Assembly (NCBI RefSeq): GCF_000003815.2
Contig: NC_049993.1
Location: 11,535,703 to 11,599,702, forward strand
Direction of reading: 5' to 3'
From: Branchiostoma floridae
Lineage: Eukaryota; Chordata; Leptocardii; Amphioxiformes; Branchiostomatidae
Length of the DNA stretch: 64,000 bases
How positions within the stretch are numbered: position 1 is the stretch's first letter; each line of letters opens with the position of its first letter. Made by a program: the position numbers and the translations under genes. The notes under the pieces are model-generated. The model saw nothing but the letters and a program-made list of their open reading frames with translations, searched no databases and was not told the DNA's origin. Of the stretch, positions 33,930 to 45,500 are shown in pieces.

Positions 33930-36400
33930 ATTGGAACAGTATATAAATGAGCCACCTTTGTAGTCGAGTTTTAGTTGGTCACATTAAGGTTAAGAAGGAT
34001 ATACATAACCTCCTTGGTCACATTATCTAAAACAAAGTAGACCGACACATTTACCATGGCGTTCAGGACATCATTGTGTCCGTGCAAATACGAACATTCA
34101 CTCTTAGACTAGTTTGACGATTAGACGTAATATACTGGTATTTTGTCCTTTGTTTTGTATTTACCAGTTTTTATCAGTCATTTCGACAAGGTCTGGTAGT
34201 TAATTAAGAATATCCGTAAACACGTACCAGGATGGAATATTCTGACCTAGAATGAAAATTGTTGTTGTGTGAGAGATAAGTTGGTTTTCTGTCACACCCA
34301 TGCGTCATAAGTATGCCGGCAAACGCCAGAATTCACCTTTACACTGGAAAACAAGGTAAGAAGATGAATAATCTGAATCCTGTGTAATGTAAACAATTTG
34401 AGAAAGGATTAGCTACAAATGCGGCAATCGATAGATCAGATAGTCAAAGATAGTCAAAGTGTATTGCACAACGATTGCATCAGGTACAGTGTATGGCAAA
34501 TAACGCGTGCTTGTATTACTAGCAACTTCATGTACAAACTACTCACACTAGTGATGGCTTCATGTAGACGCATGTACAGTTATAGGAACATAAGTTACAA
34601 AAAAGATTAAACGTTTAGCCATAACGTTCCATGCTACCGGTCTATTAGACTTATCAAAGTTTGTATCAACGGACACATAGCTAAAAGGTAGATTTACCGT
34701 ATACGTATTGAGTGAGGCTATGAAACATATATACAGTCGTGCACGTGTGTAACGTTATACACATGCCTAACATTGCACAAACGATTTACAAAAACACTAT
34801 CTATAAAAAGATCTTGAACAAAGCCGTCATAGTTTGACGGTTTTGAAGGGCTCCAGGGCAAGTCTTGCGGAAACACAGGCTCTCAGCAACAAGAAAATAC
34901 TGTTAGCACAGGCTCATGAAGTTAGGGAATATCATTGTTTGAAGACTGTCCTTTTCATCAATATTTTATGAAATATATGGCTGAATAAGAAAATCAGGAT
35001 TTAAAAGCATAGCAACCAACAGCCTGTTCAATACTTGGCGTCATAATAGAATTTTGCCAGAGGAACAATTTCAGCCTGGCCGTATGTTAGCCTTGTGAGT
35101 GCTCTATCTTTAGATCATTTCATTTGTAAAACCTGCATAATTTATCACATATCCATGCGCCATCATCCCATAAAGACACCATAGTCATTGATTGTGAATG
35201 CTCCTTGTTGGGAAAGTTTAGCTAAAGAAATTTTCATTCAAAAACCTTCTATGAAATAATCTTGCTTTGTAAAATGGATGACTTCTGGTACAAAATTTCT
35301 TTAATAGAAGTTTCCGAAAACTAACTCGCGTGTCCTTGCCGTGGCGATAAAAGGTCTTTAACAAAACAAAACGTCCCAAATTGTTGTACTCGGTTTCTCT
35401 TACTTTAAAGTGCTGATTGTTTTCTGTTATTACAACTCATGGTACTTGTCCAAGTTTCGTGACTACGAATTGAAAACAACAGATTTGTGGGCCAAGCTCT
35501 TAAAAGGATCAACAACAATCAAGTTTAAAAGACGGATATCTTTCTCCGAAATGGGTTATAAACCGTAAACATTGTTGTTTCTACCCCATATATCTTTTTC
35601 TGCGTGTTGACTGTTATATGTTTGTTAGTACGTGAGAAAAATGCATGTGGGTTGGGACTTAGAAATCTATCTTCTTACTGCAAATTTGTATCTTCCACAC
35701 TGGCATGTCTACATACTTTATTAGGTAACTCTGCCTGTACTGTGTGGTTTTCGTAGAATGTCCCGGTCTATCTCGTGTTGGCATAGACGATGGTTCGGTC
35801 CGTCGACTCCACTAAACGAGTTGGTCTTATAACTTAAAAAGGTAAGGGTAAACAAAAGCTCTCGGCGTATTTCGTAGCGGGTCACTTCTTGCCCTATAAT
35901 GTGGGCCGCACCTGTAAGCTCAGGGGCTCTTATGTGGTCTTTCTAAATTCAGAACACTTAAATTACTGTTCGTTATCTACGGTACTCCTATCAGCTAACG
36001 GAAAACAATGATCAGATAGCTATTTCTGTTACGCCACTTTACATCTGACAAAAATTGTTACTAACATACCATCAAGAATAACATTGTGATTCGAAACGAC
36101 CGAATACCCTAAGAGAGCCCATTCATTCAAAGTCAGTGGCATATTTAAGCGTGATTCAGAATGAATAGCCAGTTGAGTGCCCGCATGTTTAAAGAGTGTA
36201 GTACTAGAGCTTACTAAACACACTTCTTCTTCCACGCCCACAGGACGTCTCTTACCTCAGAAAGAACCAGCCGATCCACCATCCACAGTCTTCCGAAACA
36301 CGTGGGGAAAGTACGTTTCTTCGTACCTGGCGGGGTTGAAATACAGGTGTTTTTCTTGGATATTTCGAGTTGACCAGGGTGGAATCTTTTGTGTGACCAT
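33930..36400 (+). other. Possible weak transcription unit; otherwise empty
   Basis: A TATA-like TATATAAATG is near 33940. An AAG|GTAAGA donor-like site is at 34355. A segment at 36244-36346 has a CCCACAG acceptor, an ACAG|GTG donor and two open frames with reasonable codon use (one reads RLLPQKEPADPPSTVF). These could be parts of one small gene, but no family is recognised and the intervals are ordinary intergenic DNA. Confidence 0.18.
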
Positions 36401-38050
36401 GATATTCATTCCCGTACAGTTTGCAGTCAAACTTTCAAATTCCTTTCTTTTATTAGACGGTATGTTTTTGTAGCATGTTGGCGTACATGTATTAGTCTCT
36501 ACCAGACTCTGGCCTACGTATAGTAATGGCCAAGTTAGGAATAAAAATCTAGTAGGAGGCCTAGGAGTGAACTAACCGGCCGACGATAGTTGGCCAATTG
36601 GATAGACTGAAATCCCATGGCAAATTATTTGTCCAAATTTGACCAAATTCTTCTCTTTTCCATCCAGCTGACACGTCTGCTTGGAAACTATACATGCATG
36701 CCTGCATATGTGTGGATGGAAAATCGTATCTTCCAGTACATGTCTCTTTCGACACTAAGTTGTGATTTGTATTTCTTCATAAAGCTTGTCAACCCTTGAA
36801 ACTACCTTGAATTTCTAAGAATTGAGAACAGATGCTGCGGTGTTTATATTGTGTTTGCAGCGGGAACGGCAAGTTTGTCACACTTGTTGTAAGCAGGTAT
36901 GTGTGCGATGTAAGAACTGCACCTGTAACAATGGTCCCTGTGTGGGGTTGTGCCATCGTTTGTTTTTACACCGGAACTTCTCCTCGAAAATCGCATAGAA
37001 ACAGCCTACTTGGAACCTTATTATTAGAAAATGACTACCTTCCTAAAATCCAGCTAGCTTTCAATATTGTTTCTGTTCATAATCATGCACGAAAAATGGA
37101 CGATGAAGTTATGAACCGTTTTCTGAGGTTTGTAAACCTCAGGTATTAAACAAAACAAAAGGCAAAAGGCGTGAACTTGCAGATACTAAATTTAATAGTA
37201 GTATGTCTCACGGGGATTTGGCAAAGTGCTCGTAGACAGTATTAAACTGCAGATGAGCAAGCCCTTTTTCACAGGCCAGATGTTGAACACCTATAAATAC
37301 ATTTTAGATCAACAAATGACGACTGAAAAGGCTTTGCTCGTCTTCTGTCGTGCTTGGTCAGATTCTGCGGTCTAGTAATGCTTTGCAACTTCTCTTTTAT
37401 TTATTTCTCCAATTCAACCAAAAGACGTAATTGACAGCCTTATGACGCACCAAGAAGGTTAAAGCGTAAACTTAAGTAAATTTAAGTCTTCATTAATATT
37501 TCTAAATTAAACTTAAATATTTGAAAAGAAAGAATCACTAAATTTTAGCATCGTCGTAGTGCTGCACTGATGCTAGGGATGCTCCAACATTAACCATGTG
37601 TTGGGGGAGGGTTAGGTGCTCCATCCCCGGACTATAGTGGAACTGTCCCTACCTGAATCCCTCGCCATGGTTGAGGGAGATGCTTATCCCGTAGCATTAC
37701 GTTCTGGTCGTGTGAGCGCACACAAGCTCGCACATAGCCGGCATTCAAACAATACACTCGTCGTAAGATTGTCGTTGGATTTTCAGTGACAAAACAGATC
37801 GTTCATGTGAATCTTCGGCAACTTTTGTCCTCCACAAAAGAAAGAAAAAGAGTTTGCACGGCTTATTCACGATTGCCCAAAAATGCTTTCGACTCTACTA
37901 GTCTCTAGCCTTAGTCGTACGACGATGATGTGACCGGGCCCTCACTGGGTTTTCCATAGGTTCCTTTCCGCTCTATGTATTTAGAAAAAAATCCGAAACG
38001 CATAGAAAATCCCGTTGTCCAAACAGTCTAAATATCTCCGTAAATAAGAT
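36400..38050. other. Intergenic stretch, no supported gene
   Basis: AT-rich sequence with short open frames of low plausibility, the longest 105 codons at 36832-37149. Around 37570-37720 there is an imperfect inverted arrangement (GATGCTAGGGATGCTCC against GGAGATGCTTATCCCGTAGC). I see nothing else. Confidence 0.5.
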
Positions 38051-38057
38051 GCGTCTA

Positions 38058-38235
38058 GCCAATGACACTATTTAGGGATATATAAATAACGCCCTTGGTT
38101 TAGCATCATTCGTTTTCTATGAGGTCATTGTTTCACCTGTATTTGTTGAAACGTTACGGTCCGGTGGATTTCCCCGAATAGGTTCTCGTTAAAGCCACCA
38201 ATATCTCACCACCCCACAGGATTGATCTTTTCTCG
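38058..38235 (+). promoter_or_regulatory. TATA promoter and non-coding first exon for the gene at 39611
   Basis: CCAAT at 38060-38064, TATATAAATA at 38079-38088, and an initiator-like TCATTCG about 30 bases later predict a start near 38107. The exon would end at 38235 in CTCG|GTAAGTGA, a consensus donor. The matching acceptor is GGCCTTTTACAG at 39592. A 20-codon upstream frame begins at ATG 38119. The join is inference. Confidence 0.5.
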
Positions 38236-39610
38236 GTAAGTGAAAACAAACAAATGTCGTCTTCCTGTGCCTTACATGTGAAAACAAGTGTGGCAGACAA
38301 AGGTGGTCTTCGACAGGGGGAGTCGCATTGTTCAGAAGTCAGCTGACCGCATTTAAAAATTAATACCTCGTCGGACAGTAGTCAAACCGGTTGTGTGGCT
38401 ATAGACTACAGACACAGTACAGGTAGTCTGGTCACGATAGTCTGTTCTTAGTGTTGTTGTTTGCGCTTTATACAAGTGGGCACAGCACTGACACGGTAAA
38501 GATCGGACTGGAGGCTGCACCCAATATTTGCAGACACAGTAAGTTGCGACGCATTTCCTTTCATTTAAGCGCACATGGTTTTGCCGTGCATGCATGAAAT
38601 ACTACATTATGTATTGTCAGGGACATTATACATAGAATACATGATATAGGAGTAACTAGACCGTGTTATTCAGCCTTGCTGGTGTTGAAGTTTGTAGAGT
38701 TTTTTCCTAGTTGAACACCGCCCATTGAGAGGTATAGACAGACTCCTTAACATGAAACTGGTTTAAGACGGGTAAGTACCCAGCTTAAGGACCCTCCCAA
38801 ACTATGCTTGTAAACAATAGATGCAACGTTATGACCTGTTGCAATGGGCCCAGGTGTTTTCTGGATATAATATAATGGTACAGTAGTCTGATGGTGTAAC
38901 ACTAAAACCACAGAATATCTGTTCTATTTGGGGACATGTTGTGAAACTGAACACCAGAATTTGTGCTGGATGAGATCATCATATGTTTTACAGGGTAATA
39001 GTTTAATGGGCCCTGGTCACGAGTTTTGTCCACTCGTTCCCAGTGTCTTGGTGTTATCAATAGTACAAATGATAATGTCTGTGGTAGTACATACATGTAA
39101 TCATATTTTCTCACGACACCCTCCACCACATTTTGTGTCTCCAGTACCTCCCATGTGTCAGGTAGAGAAGAGAAAAACATTTTATGTTGGTGTGTGACTA
39201 CAAGCTGTGTAGGTGATAAACTATCATGGCCAGTTGTGGGACCATCCATAATGTACTAGCATGTTGTAGTGGAGTAGTTTTTTTTAAAGGACTCATGGTC
39301 AAATTTTAGGGTTCTTGCATGTCCTTTTCCATAATTTGAAGGAAAGCGATCTTTTTCTCCCAAAATTCCTTGGGTGTTCCCATATTTCATAACAGGGTGG
39401 GAAAATTTGCACAAAGGCAATGCCTTCCTGAATTTTATATGCTGAATTTAGCTTAATACACAAACAGTTCTCCTGAATGTAGTGTAAAGTATTGTCGGTA
39501 TTGGCCCCTATATGTAGCCCCCGTTAAGACACTACCAGGCTGTGTGCAAGTCTCCTATTTCTGTCTAACTTTCTGTGTTTGGCCTTTTACAGGAATACTG
39601 ACAGAACAAC

Positions 39611-40597
39611 ATGGTACTCAGTTTCAGGATGCAGACAGCGCTGTTCCAGGCTGTCCCCTTCCCCCCTGTGGTCCTCTGGCTGGTGGTCAGCACGCTTCTG
39701 GTCGGCATCATCATATCTGTCCGCCGTCGGAGGTCTTCAAGAGCCCAGAGCCCGCGTGCAAAGACGGAGTGTTGTAACGGTACATCAGCGAAGAAGATTC
39801 AAACGGATTCCTACCACTCTGTAGAACTGTTAGGGACAAGTGCTGACTTGAGACTGACAATCAGCAAGGAGACCATCGATGTGCAGTGTGACTGTCACTG
39901 TTGTAACACTGATTTTCAGGACTTGGTAAAAGTGACATGCGCAGACAAACCGTTGGAAATTGTTCCGTTAGGTATGCGGTGTTATAAAGAACTCTTATGC
40001 ACATTGATCTTCATGTTGCTTTACGAAGTAGCATTCCATGTATTCTGGAGAGAGGACGTGCTTGTAGGAATTGCAGCCATCAAGTTTGTGCAGTTCATGA
40101 CAATTGTGTTAGGTGTCCTCTTCGCACACGTCTCCTTGGTGCAAACAGAAGATGGGCTAACACGCTTGGAGCTGGGATTGAGAGTCATCATACAGAACAA
40201 GCTTGTCTGTTTAATGAGTTATGTGGCTCTCGAAAGTATCCTACTGTACGGACGGGTTGCTGAGGTGATTGTCGAGGTCTCAGAAGATACCCTTTGTGGC
40301 ATCGTAGTTATTTATGTATGCATATACTCATCGACAATTGGCGTGATACAAAATATATGTTTACAACCTCTCTTCAAGTTCACGATCGCCACACAGATAC
40401 CCATCATTGTCATCTTAACAAACCTGATCATCTCCGCTCTGTTAAATACCTTCTTTCTCATCATGGCATGTTTGTGGTTGATGCTGTCTGTTACTCTGTT
40501 TGTTGCTGAGATTATTTCAGCCTTCAGACACATAGACCACCTCCACAAGTCTGTAGTACAGAAGGAATCGCTAGATGGCGTTATTATAAAGGTGTGA
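39611..40597 (+). CDS. Unrecognised multi-pass membrane protein (328 aa)
   Basis: An uninterrupted frame in one exon that starts 19 bases after a splice acceptor (39591-39592). The N-terminus has a hydrophobic helix at about residues 17-40 (VVLWLVVSTLLVGIIISV) followed by a basic RRRRSSRAQSPRAK stretch, so that end is probably cytosolic after the helix. A Cys-rich patch follows (CDCHCCNTD, about 94-102). Then come about six more hydrophobic segments at roughly 118-137, 141-165, 195-215, 222-245, 255-278 and 282-305, and a charged tail ending in KESLDGVIIKV. About seven membrane passes are suggested. I do not recognise a family; no rhodopsin-type DRY or NPxxY motif is seen. Polyadenylation signals are at 41275-41280 and 41294-41299. 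Confidence 0.72.
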   Translation: MVLSFRMQTALFQAVPFPPVVLWLVVSTLLVGIIISVRRRRSSRAQSPRAKTECCNGTSAKKIQTDSYHSVELLGTSADLRLTISKETIDVQCDCHCCNTDFQDLVKVTCADKPLEIVPLGMRCYKELLCTLIFMLLYEVAFHVFWREDVLVGIAAIKFVQFMTIVLGVLFAHVSLVQTEDGLTRLELGLRVIIQNKLVCLMSYVALESILLYGRVAEVIVEVSEDTLCGIVVIYVCIYSSTIGVIQNICLQPLFKFTIATQIPIIVILTNLIISALLNTFFLIMACLWLMLSVTLFVAEIISAFRHIDHLHKSVVQKESLDGVIIKV

Positions 40598-42428
40598 CTT
40601 GAACAAAGCTGCTTTACAACTGCATGGATTTTCAGAGCATAAACATTCCACGCCCATTGGTGAGTTTTACAGGAGTCTTTATCTTGAAAGTGCTGTCAGA
40701 TTATGGACAGATGGCTACACAGAAACGTAAGTTTTTTATGACCAGAGGTAAAAAACTTGAGCTCTCAACCGGACTGTTTTGTTGTGGAACAGGCACCATT
40801 TTTATATCACCCCATTAAATAGCACTGAGAACTCAAGAGGAAATGCAAATCATTACTTTTCACACTTTCTCTTGGTGTCTCCAGAAACAATCAGCGACAC
40901 CACTGGCTCAGGATACATAACACCATTGTGTCACACATTTTTTCTTAACAGTGCAATACTAGTATGTGAAATTGTTGTGGTACACATATCTATCAACATT
41001 TGCTTTACCCGACATCACTGATTGTACAATCCATTTCTGATATTACTTTGTTTTACATTTTATTGTCAATGTACTTTTCAAAGGTTAATTCACAAGAAAG
41101 TTTTTACTATTGCTGCTAATGCTTTTGCTTTTCTGACTGAGAGAACAATTGAATGTTTATATGAATTCAAAGCATTATTTTGATTGTAAATAGCTTATAA
41201 TTATCAGCCTATGGACTGTGTAGACATTTTCAAATTTAATTTTGAATTCATGTAGTACAAAATGATAGGATAGCAATAAATATATATACTTGGAATAAAA
41301 TTGAACTTTTCATGTCTTCCTTGTAGCCCACATGTAACTTTACATAGTAAGATAGTTATTGAACATTTGAAGTCTTAATTAGTCGGATATTTGAGTAAAA
41401 CGAAGACACAGAAAAACAGCAGGCACCAACGATAGTTCATGTCATCTTAGGACAAAAATTCAATAGATGTAAGGATATTCTTCCTGGTCATTCTTACAAT
41501 TATCAGTCTTAGAAACATATCTATCACCCCTAAAAACATAAGTGGATCAGTCCTTTTCTGTATAGAGAATGTGATAACTGGATCACAAAATTCTGTCGTG
41601 GGGGTAGGGGAAAATATCAGTGGTAATTTTTTGGACATAGATAAACATACTTCAACAAAAAAAGGCCATGGATACTTGACTTTTGAAGTTACATACTGAA
41701 AGAACAGTAACCATGCAAACTGTGTACAATATAGTAACTGTAGAAAAAACTCAGTTTCCATCTGGAATAAACGGTTTTCAGTAAAAAGCTGCACCAAATG
41801 TGTGGCAAACCATTTGTGCGAACAAGTCAAAATTTCATATTCAAACCACGGCTAACAGACTACAAGCTACAGAAATCTTACCACAAAAACAAGACTGAAG
41901 TGGAAAAAAGCCAGAACCATACACAGAATGCCAGTTTCAAACCTGTGCCAAATGAGTATAGTAAATACAACTGATGAGGTTCTGAGTAGAAACACCACAT
42001 TTTGTTCAACACATTCTAACTTGACATAGAAAGCTTTTGTACAACGCATAAACCATTGTTTGCCTTGTATGTAAAACTATACATGCTAATGATTTTCAAA
42101 AGATGAGTCTATTGCACTTGCACTAAGTAATTGTGTTTTTTTTCTAGATAACTTAAAACAGGTACTTAAAACGTGATGGCACATATAATACAGTTGTATG
42201 TCCTAAACACAATATCATGTTTACATAGTTTCCCCATAGGGGAATTTTTCTGATAGATGGGGACTATAAAAAGCTGTGTTCGAGATTCTTTTCTAACGAT
42301 CAGTGGAAGGAGACAATGGAAGCAGTTCGTTGCTGGCAGTTTGTTTCTTGTGTTTTTGTTTTGTTGTTGTTGTTGACTGTGTACCTTGATAGGGCAGACA
42401 GGGCCTGTGCTCTTCTCGCAGTGTGGAG

Positions 42429-42511
42429 TTGTCTTCACTTTTCCCGGGTGGTGAGGATCTCTTGGGGCGTTGTCTTCACTTTTCCTGGAGAAAGAGGGTC
42501 TCTTGGGACTT
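42429..42511 (-). repeat. 41-bp tandem duplication at the FAF1 stop codon
   Basis: GTTGTCTTCACTTTTCC starts two adjacent 41-bp units, at 42429 and 42470. The second contains the last codons of FAF1 (LFLQEK and stop), and the first repeats them in the 3' UTR. Confidence 0.7.
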
Positions 42512-45500
42512 CATACCCAGCTGTTGGAGTGTCTGTGTGGTGTTCAGTGATGTCAGCTAGGGAGGGGGGAGGGGGGAAGGGAGAGAAGACAAAATCATTA
42601 TCAACAATGGTAGATCTTCTGTTTGGTACTTTGCTTAACCATTTACAAAATATCGCCAGAAAAGAATAGGTGTCCTTCTCAGTGTGAGTGGTTTAAAATA
42701 TACAGTCCCATGGCCTCACCTGAGGCAATTACTGTCGTATTGAGCTCACCTGAGTGGCACCGAATGGCAGCCACTCCAGACTTGCGATTTAGCCCCGCCT
42801 ATTGTAACCTCCTCACAATTCAGCCCCTGGCTGCGGGGAGGGAGTAGTCGGCCCACCCAATAACAATAACTTACATCTCGTTTTGGCCATGATGACAGCA
42901 GCTTGTACTCCTTGGAAGGGAACCCCTTGGAGTGGACGTAGTTCAGCAGGATCTCCAGCCTGGTGGATGCCAGGAACCTTCTCTGTAACATCTCTCCGTC
43001 CGGAAGCCTCACCCGGAGGTTGATGAGTTCTGTGCAGTCCTCAGGGGGTTCGTCAGGGAGGGTGTCTTCTAGCGATGCTCTCAAGGCCTGTGTAGGTTTC
43101 ACATTACGCATCAATTATCAGATAACAAAAAAAGAAGTAATATACATGTATTACATGTGGTTACATGGCTAAACTACAGATACATGTAGCATATGGGAAA
43201 ATGATTACCCAGTATTACTGGGAAAAATCTATTAGTTTACAAGACAGCAGAGGCTGCAAACTTACCATTGCACTGCCCTCTCTCTCTAACTCCCCGCTTG
43301 AACCATTGTTGCATTTAGATGAAATTTTTCAGTGCAGCAGATATAAAACCAGGTAGATAAATATCAAAGAAGGTTTGACTTGAGAATGTCCCACTGACCT
43401 CTCTCTCCTCCTTGGCTTCCCGAGCTTCCCTCTGTGCCCTCTCCTGCTCCTCTTTCTCCTCCTGTTCTTTCCGCCTCTTCTCCTCCTCCTGGTACAGATG
43501 GGGAAACAGATGGGTTTGAAAAAAGCGATATCAATCCAGTAAACTCACCGAACAGCCACTCTTACTGTGGTATGACCAGTGATAAGGACGAGGGCAAATA
43601 CTAACAAACAAAATGCTACAAGGAAATAAGAGTACTGGTAAATCAAATATTACATCATTATTTCTTTTTGAAAAATGTCTTCAACAAGAATAGCTTCTTT
43701 AGAAATTGATAGAGGAATGTAGTGAATGATAAAACTCAAACCAGCACAAAATCATTGCACTGTCATCTCATTATCAATCGAAATGATACTTTCTATGAAG
43801 AATGCTGTAAATACTTGAATGTTCTCTAATGAAAATGGCACTTGTTGCTGTGAAACATTAGATAAAATCACACCACACAACAATACACAAACGTGTCTGG
43901 AATATAATAGTGCTCTAACTTGTACAAGTCACCCATAGCTTACAGTATTCACAACAGTTTGACTTTCACAACAACATTGCACAAGACCTTGTACCTTAGC
44001 TCTATCAGCTGCCAGTGAAACCTGATATGCCTCATCCTGTTCTCTCTTCATCCTTTCTCGTTCTTCTCTCTCTGCCTGAGGGAACGAATGACACTTTCTC
44101 GCAAAAACAGACGAGCCAAACAAATGACCAGTTGTACATATCTAAATCAATGTTCTGCTAATGGCTAATAGAAAGGGCTTTGTTCATTTCTAACTTATCG
44201 GTGTATGTACCAAACATGAGATATGAAAAAACAGCACAACAATATCTGCATTGCAGTCAAGAGAAAAATACAACATTATACGTAAAATAACCTATTAACA
44301 CTTATAATGTGCTTTTACATCCACTGTGAAAGGGAATAAGAACAGAAAGCCTATCACATACTTCTTCCTGCATCTCCACCCTCTGGTTTTCTGTGAACAC
44401 GTCGGTAGCGTTGATCAACGTGCTCATGAGCTCATCTACTGTGTTGTTACCTGTGGACGGAAATCAGAGGAGCTTCACATACACAAAGCATCTGGATTAA
44501 TATACAGATACCAAACCCATAATGAATGATAACTACCGTACGGTTTGTGCAATTGTGGGCATATTGACTTTTACCATTTATAATAGAACAAACTGCCATA
44601 ACATTGCCTTTTTCCTCTTACTATTTAAAAAAAAAACACTTGTAAAAGTTGGATCATATCAACGTCATTGGTAGTTTTTTTTAAGTTTGGACATGCTCAC
44701 TTGAAAAATCTGACTTCCTTTTATTGTTAGGAAGGGCTCTTTACATCTGTTTCCACATTCAACTCAGGTGAAAACAAGAACCTTCAGTTCATGAGCCTTC
44801 AGTTAGGGATGTTTTCTACGATGGGACATAAACCAAAGGTTCCATGTTATGTTGTAAGAAGGAGGCAACACATCAAGCACCATACAGATCTCACCACACT
44901 TAACGGATCAAACCTCACCGAGCTTATACTTTCTGTAGTTACCTGGTGTGTTACATGGCTACACCTAAGGGCTTAGGTCCTAATTGGAAAAAGGGGCCCT
45001 GCAGGACAGTTCACGGGCTGTTTTGGGGCACTGTTGGGCATGACCCCTACGTGACCCTGTGAAACACGTTGCAGCTCCAAGGGTATCGGTCATCAGGTTG
45101 AATTAAAATGAACCTGGGACCCGGTAACAAATGACCATGACCTTGGGAACACTGAGGGGTACCACGTGTCCAGTTGTCCACCAGACTGGCACTACATCCA
45201 TGATGGGCACAGGTGCAAAGTTAAGGTTTACAAACAACCAACAACAAACAAACAACATGAAGTGTCTCACCATGCACCACCTTGAGGACCTCGCTGGCCC
45301 CTCGGTTCCTCATGACCAGCATCAGCAGCGGGTACTCGTCAGCCTTGTAGTTCCGTACTGTCTGCGCAGCCAAACTGCCGTACTGACGAGAGATGTGGCC
45401 TACAAACCTGACAAAACAAATGGAACATGTCACACGAATATGTTATCTACTGTAAATTTTAAAATATTTTAATTTTACACTGACCTCCCTGGCTCAAAAT

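Noticed and set aside
38902-39249. Overlapping open frames on both strands
   Set aside because: Neither has a recognisable domain or splice support; they lie in the inferred intron of the 39611 gene.
41447-42049. Minus-strand frames of 127 and 60 codons
   Set aside because: They fall in the likely FAF1 3' UTR or flank and show no family resemblance.
42316-42669. 117-codon plus-strand open frame
   Set aside because: Antisense to the FAF1 terminal exon and its pyrimidine tract; no independent support.
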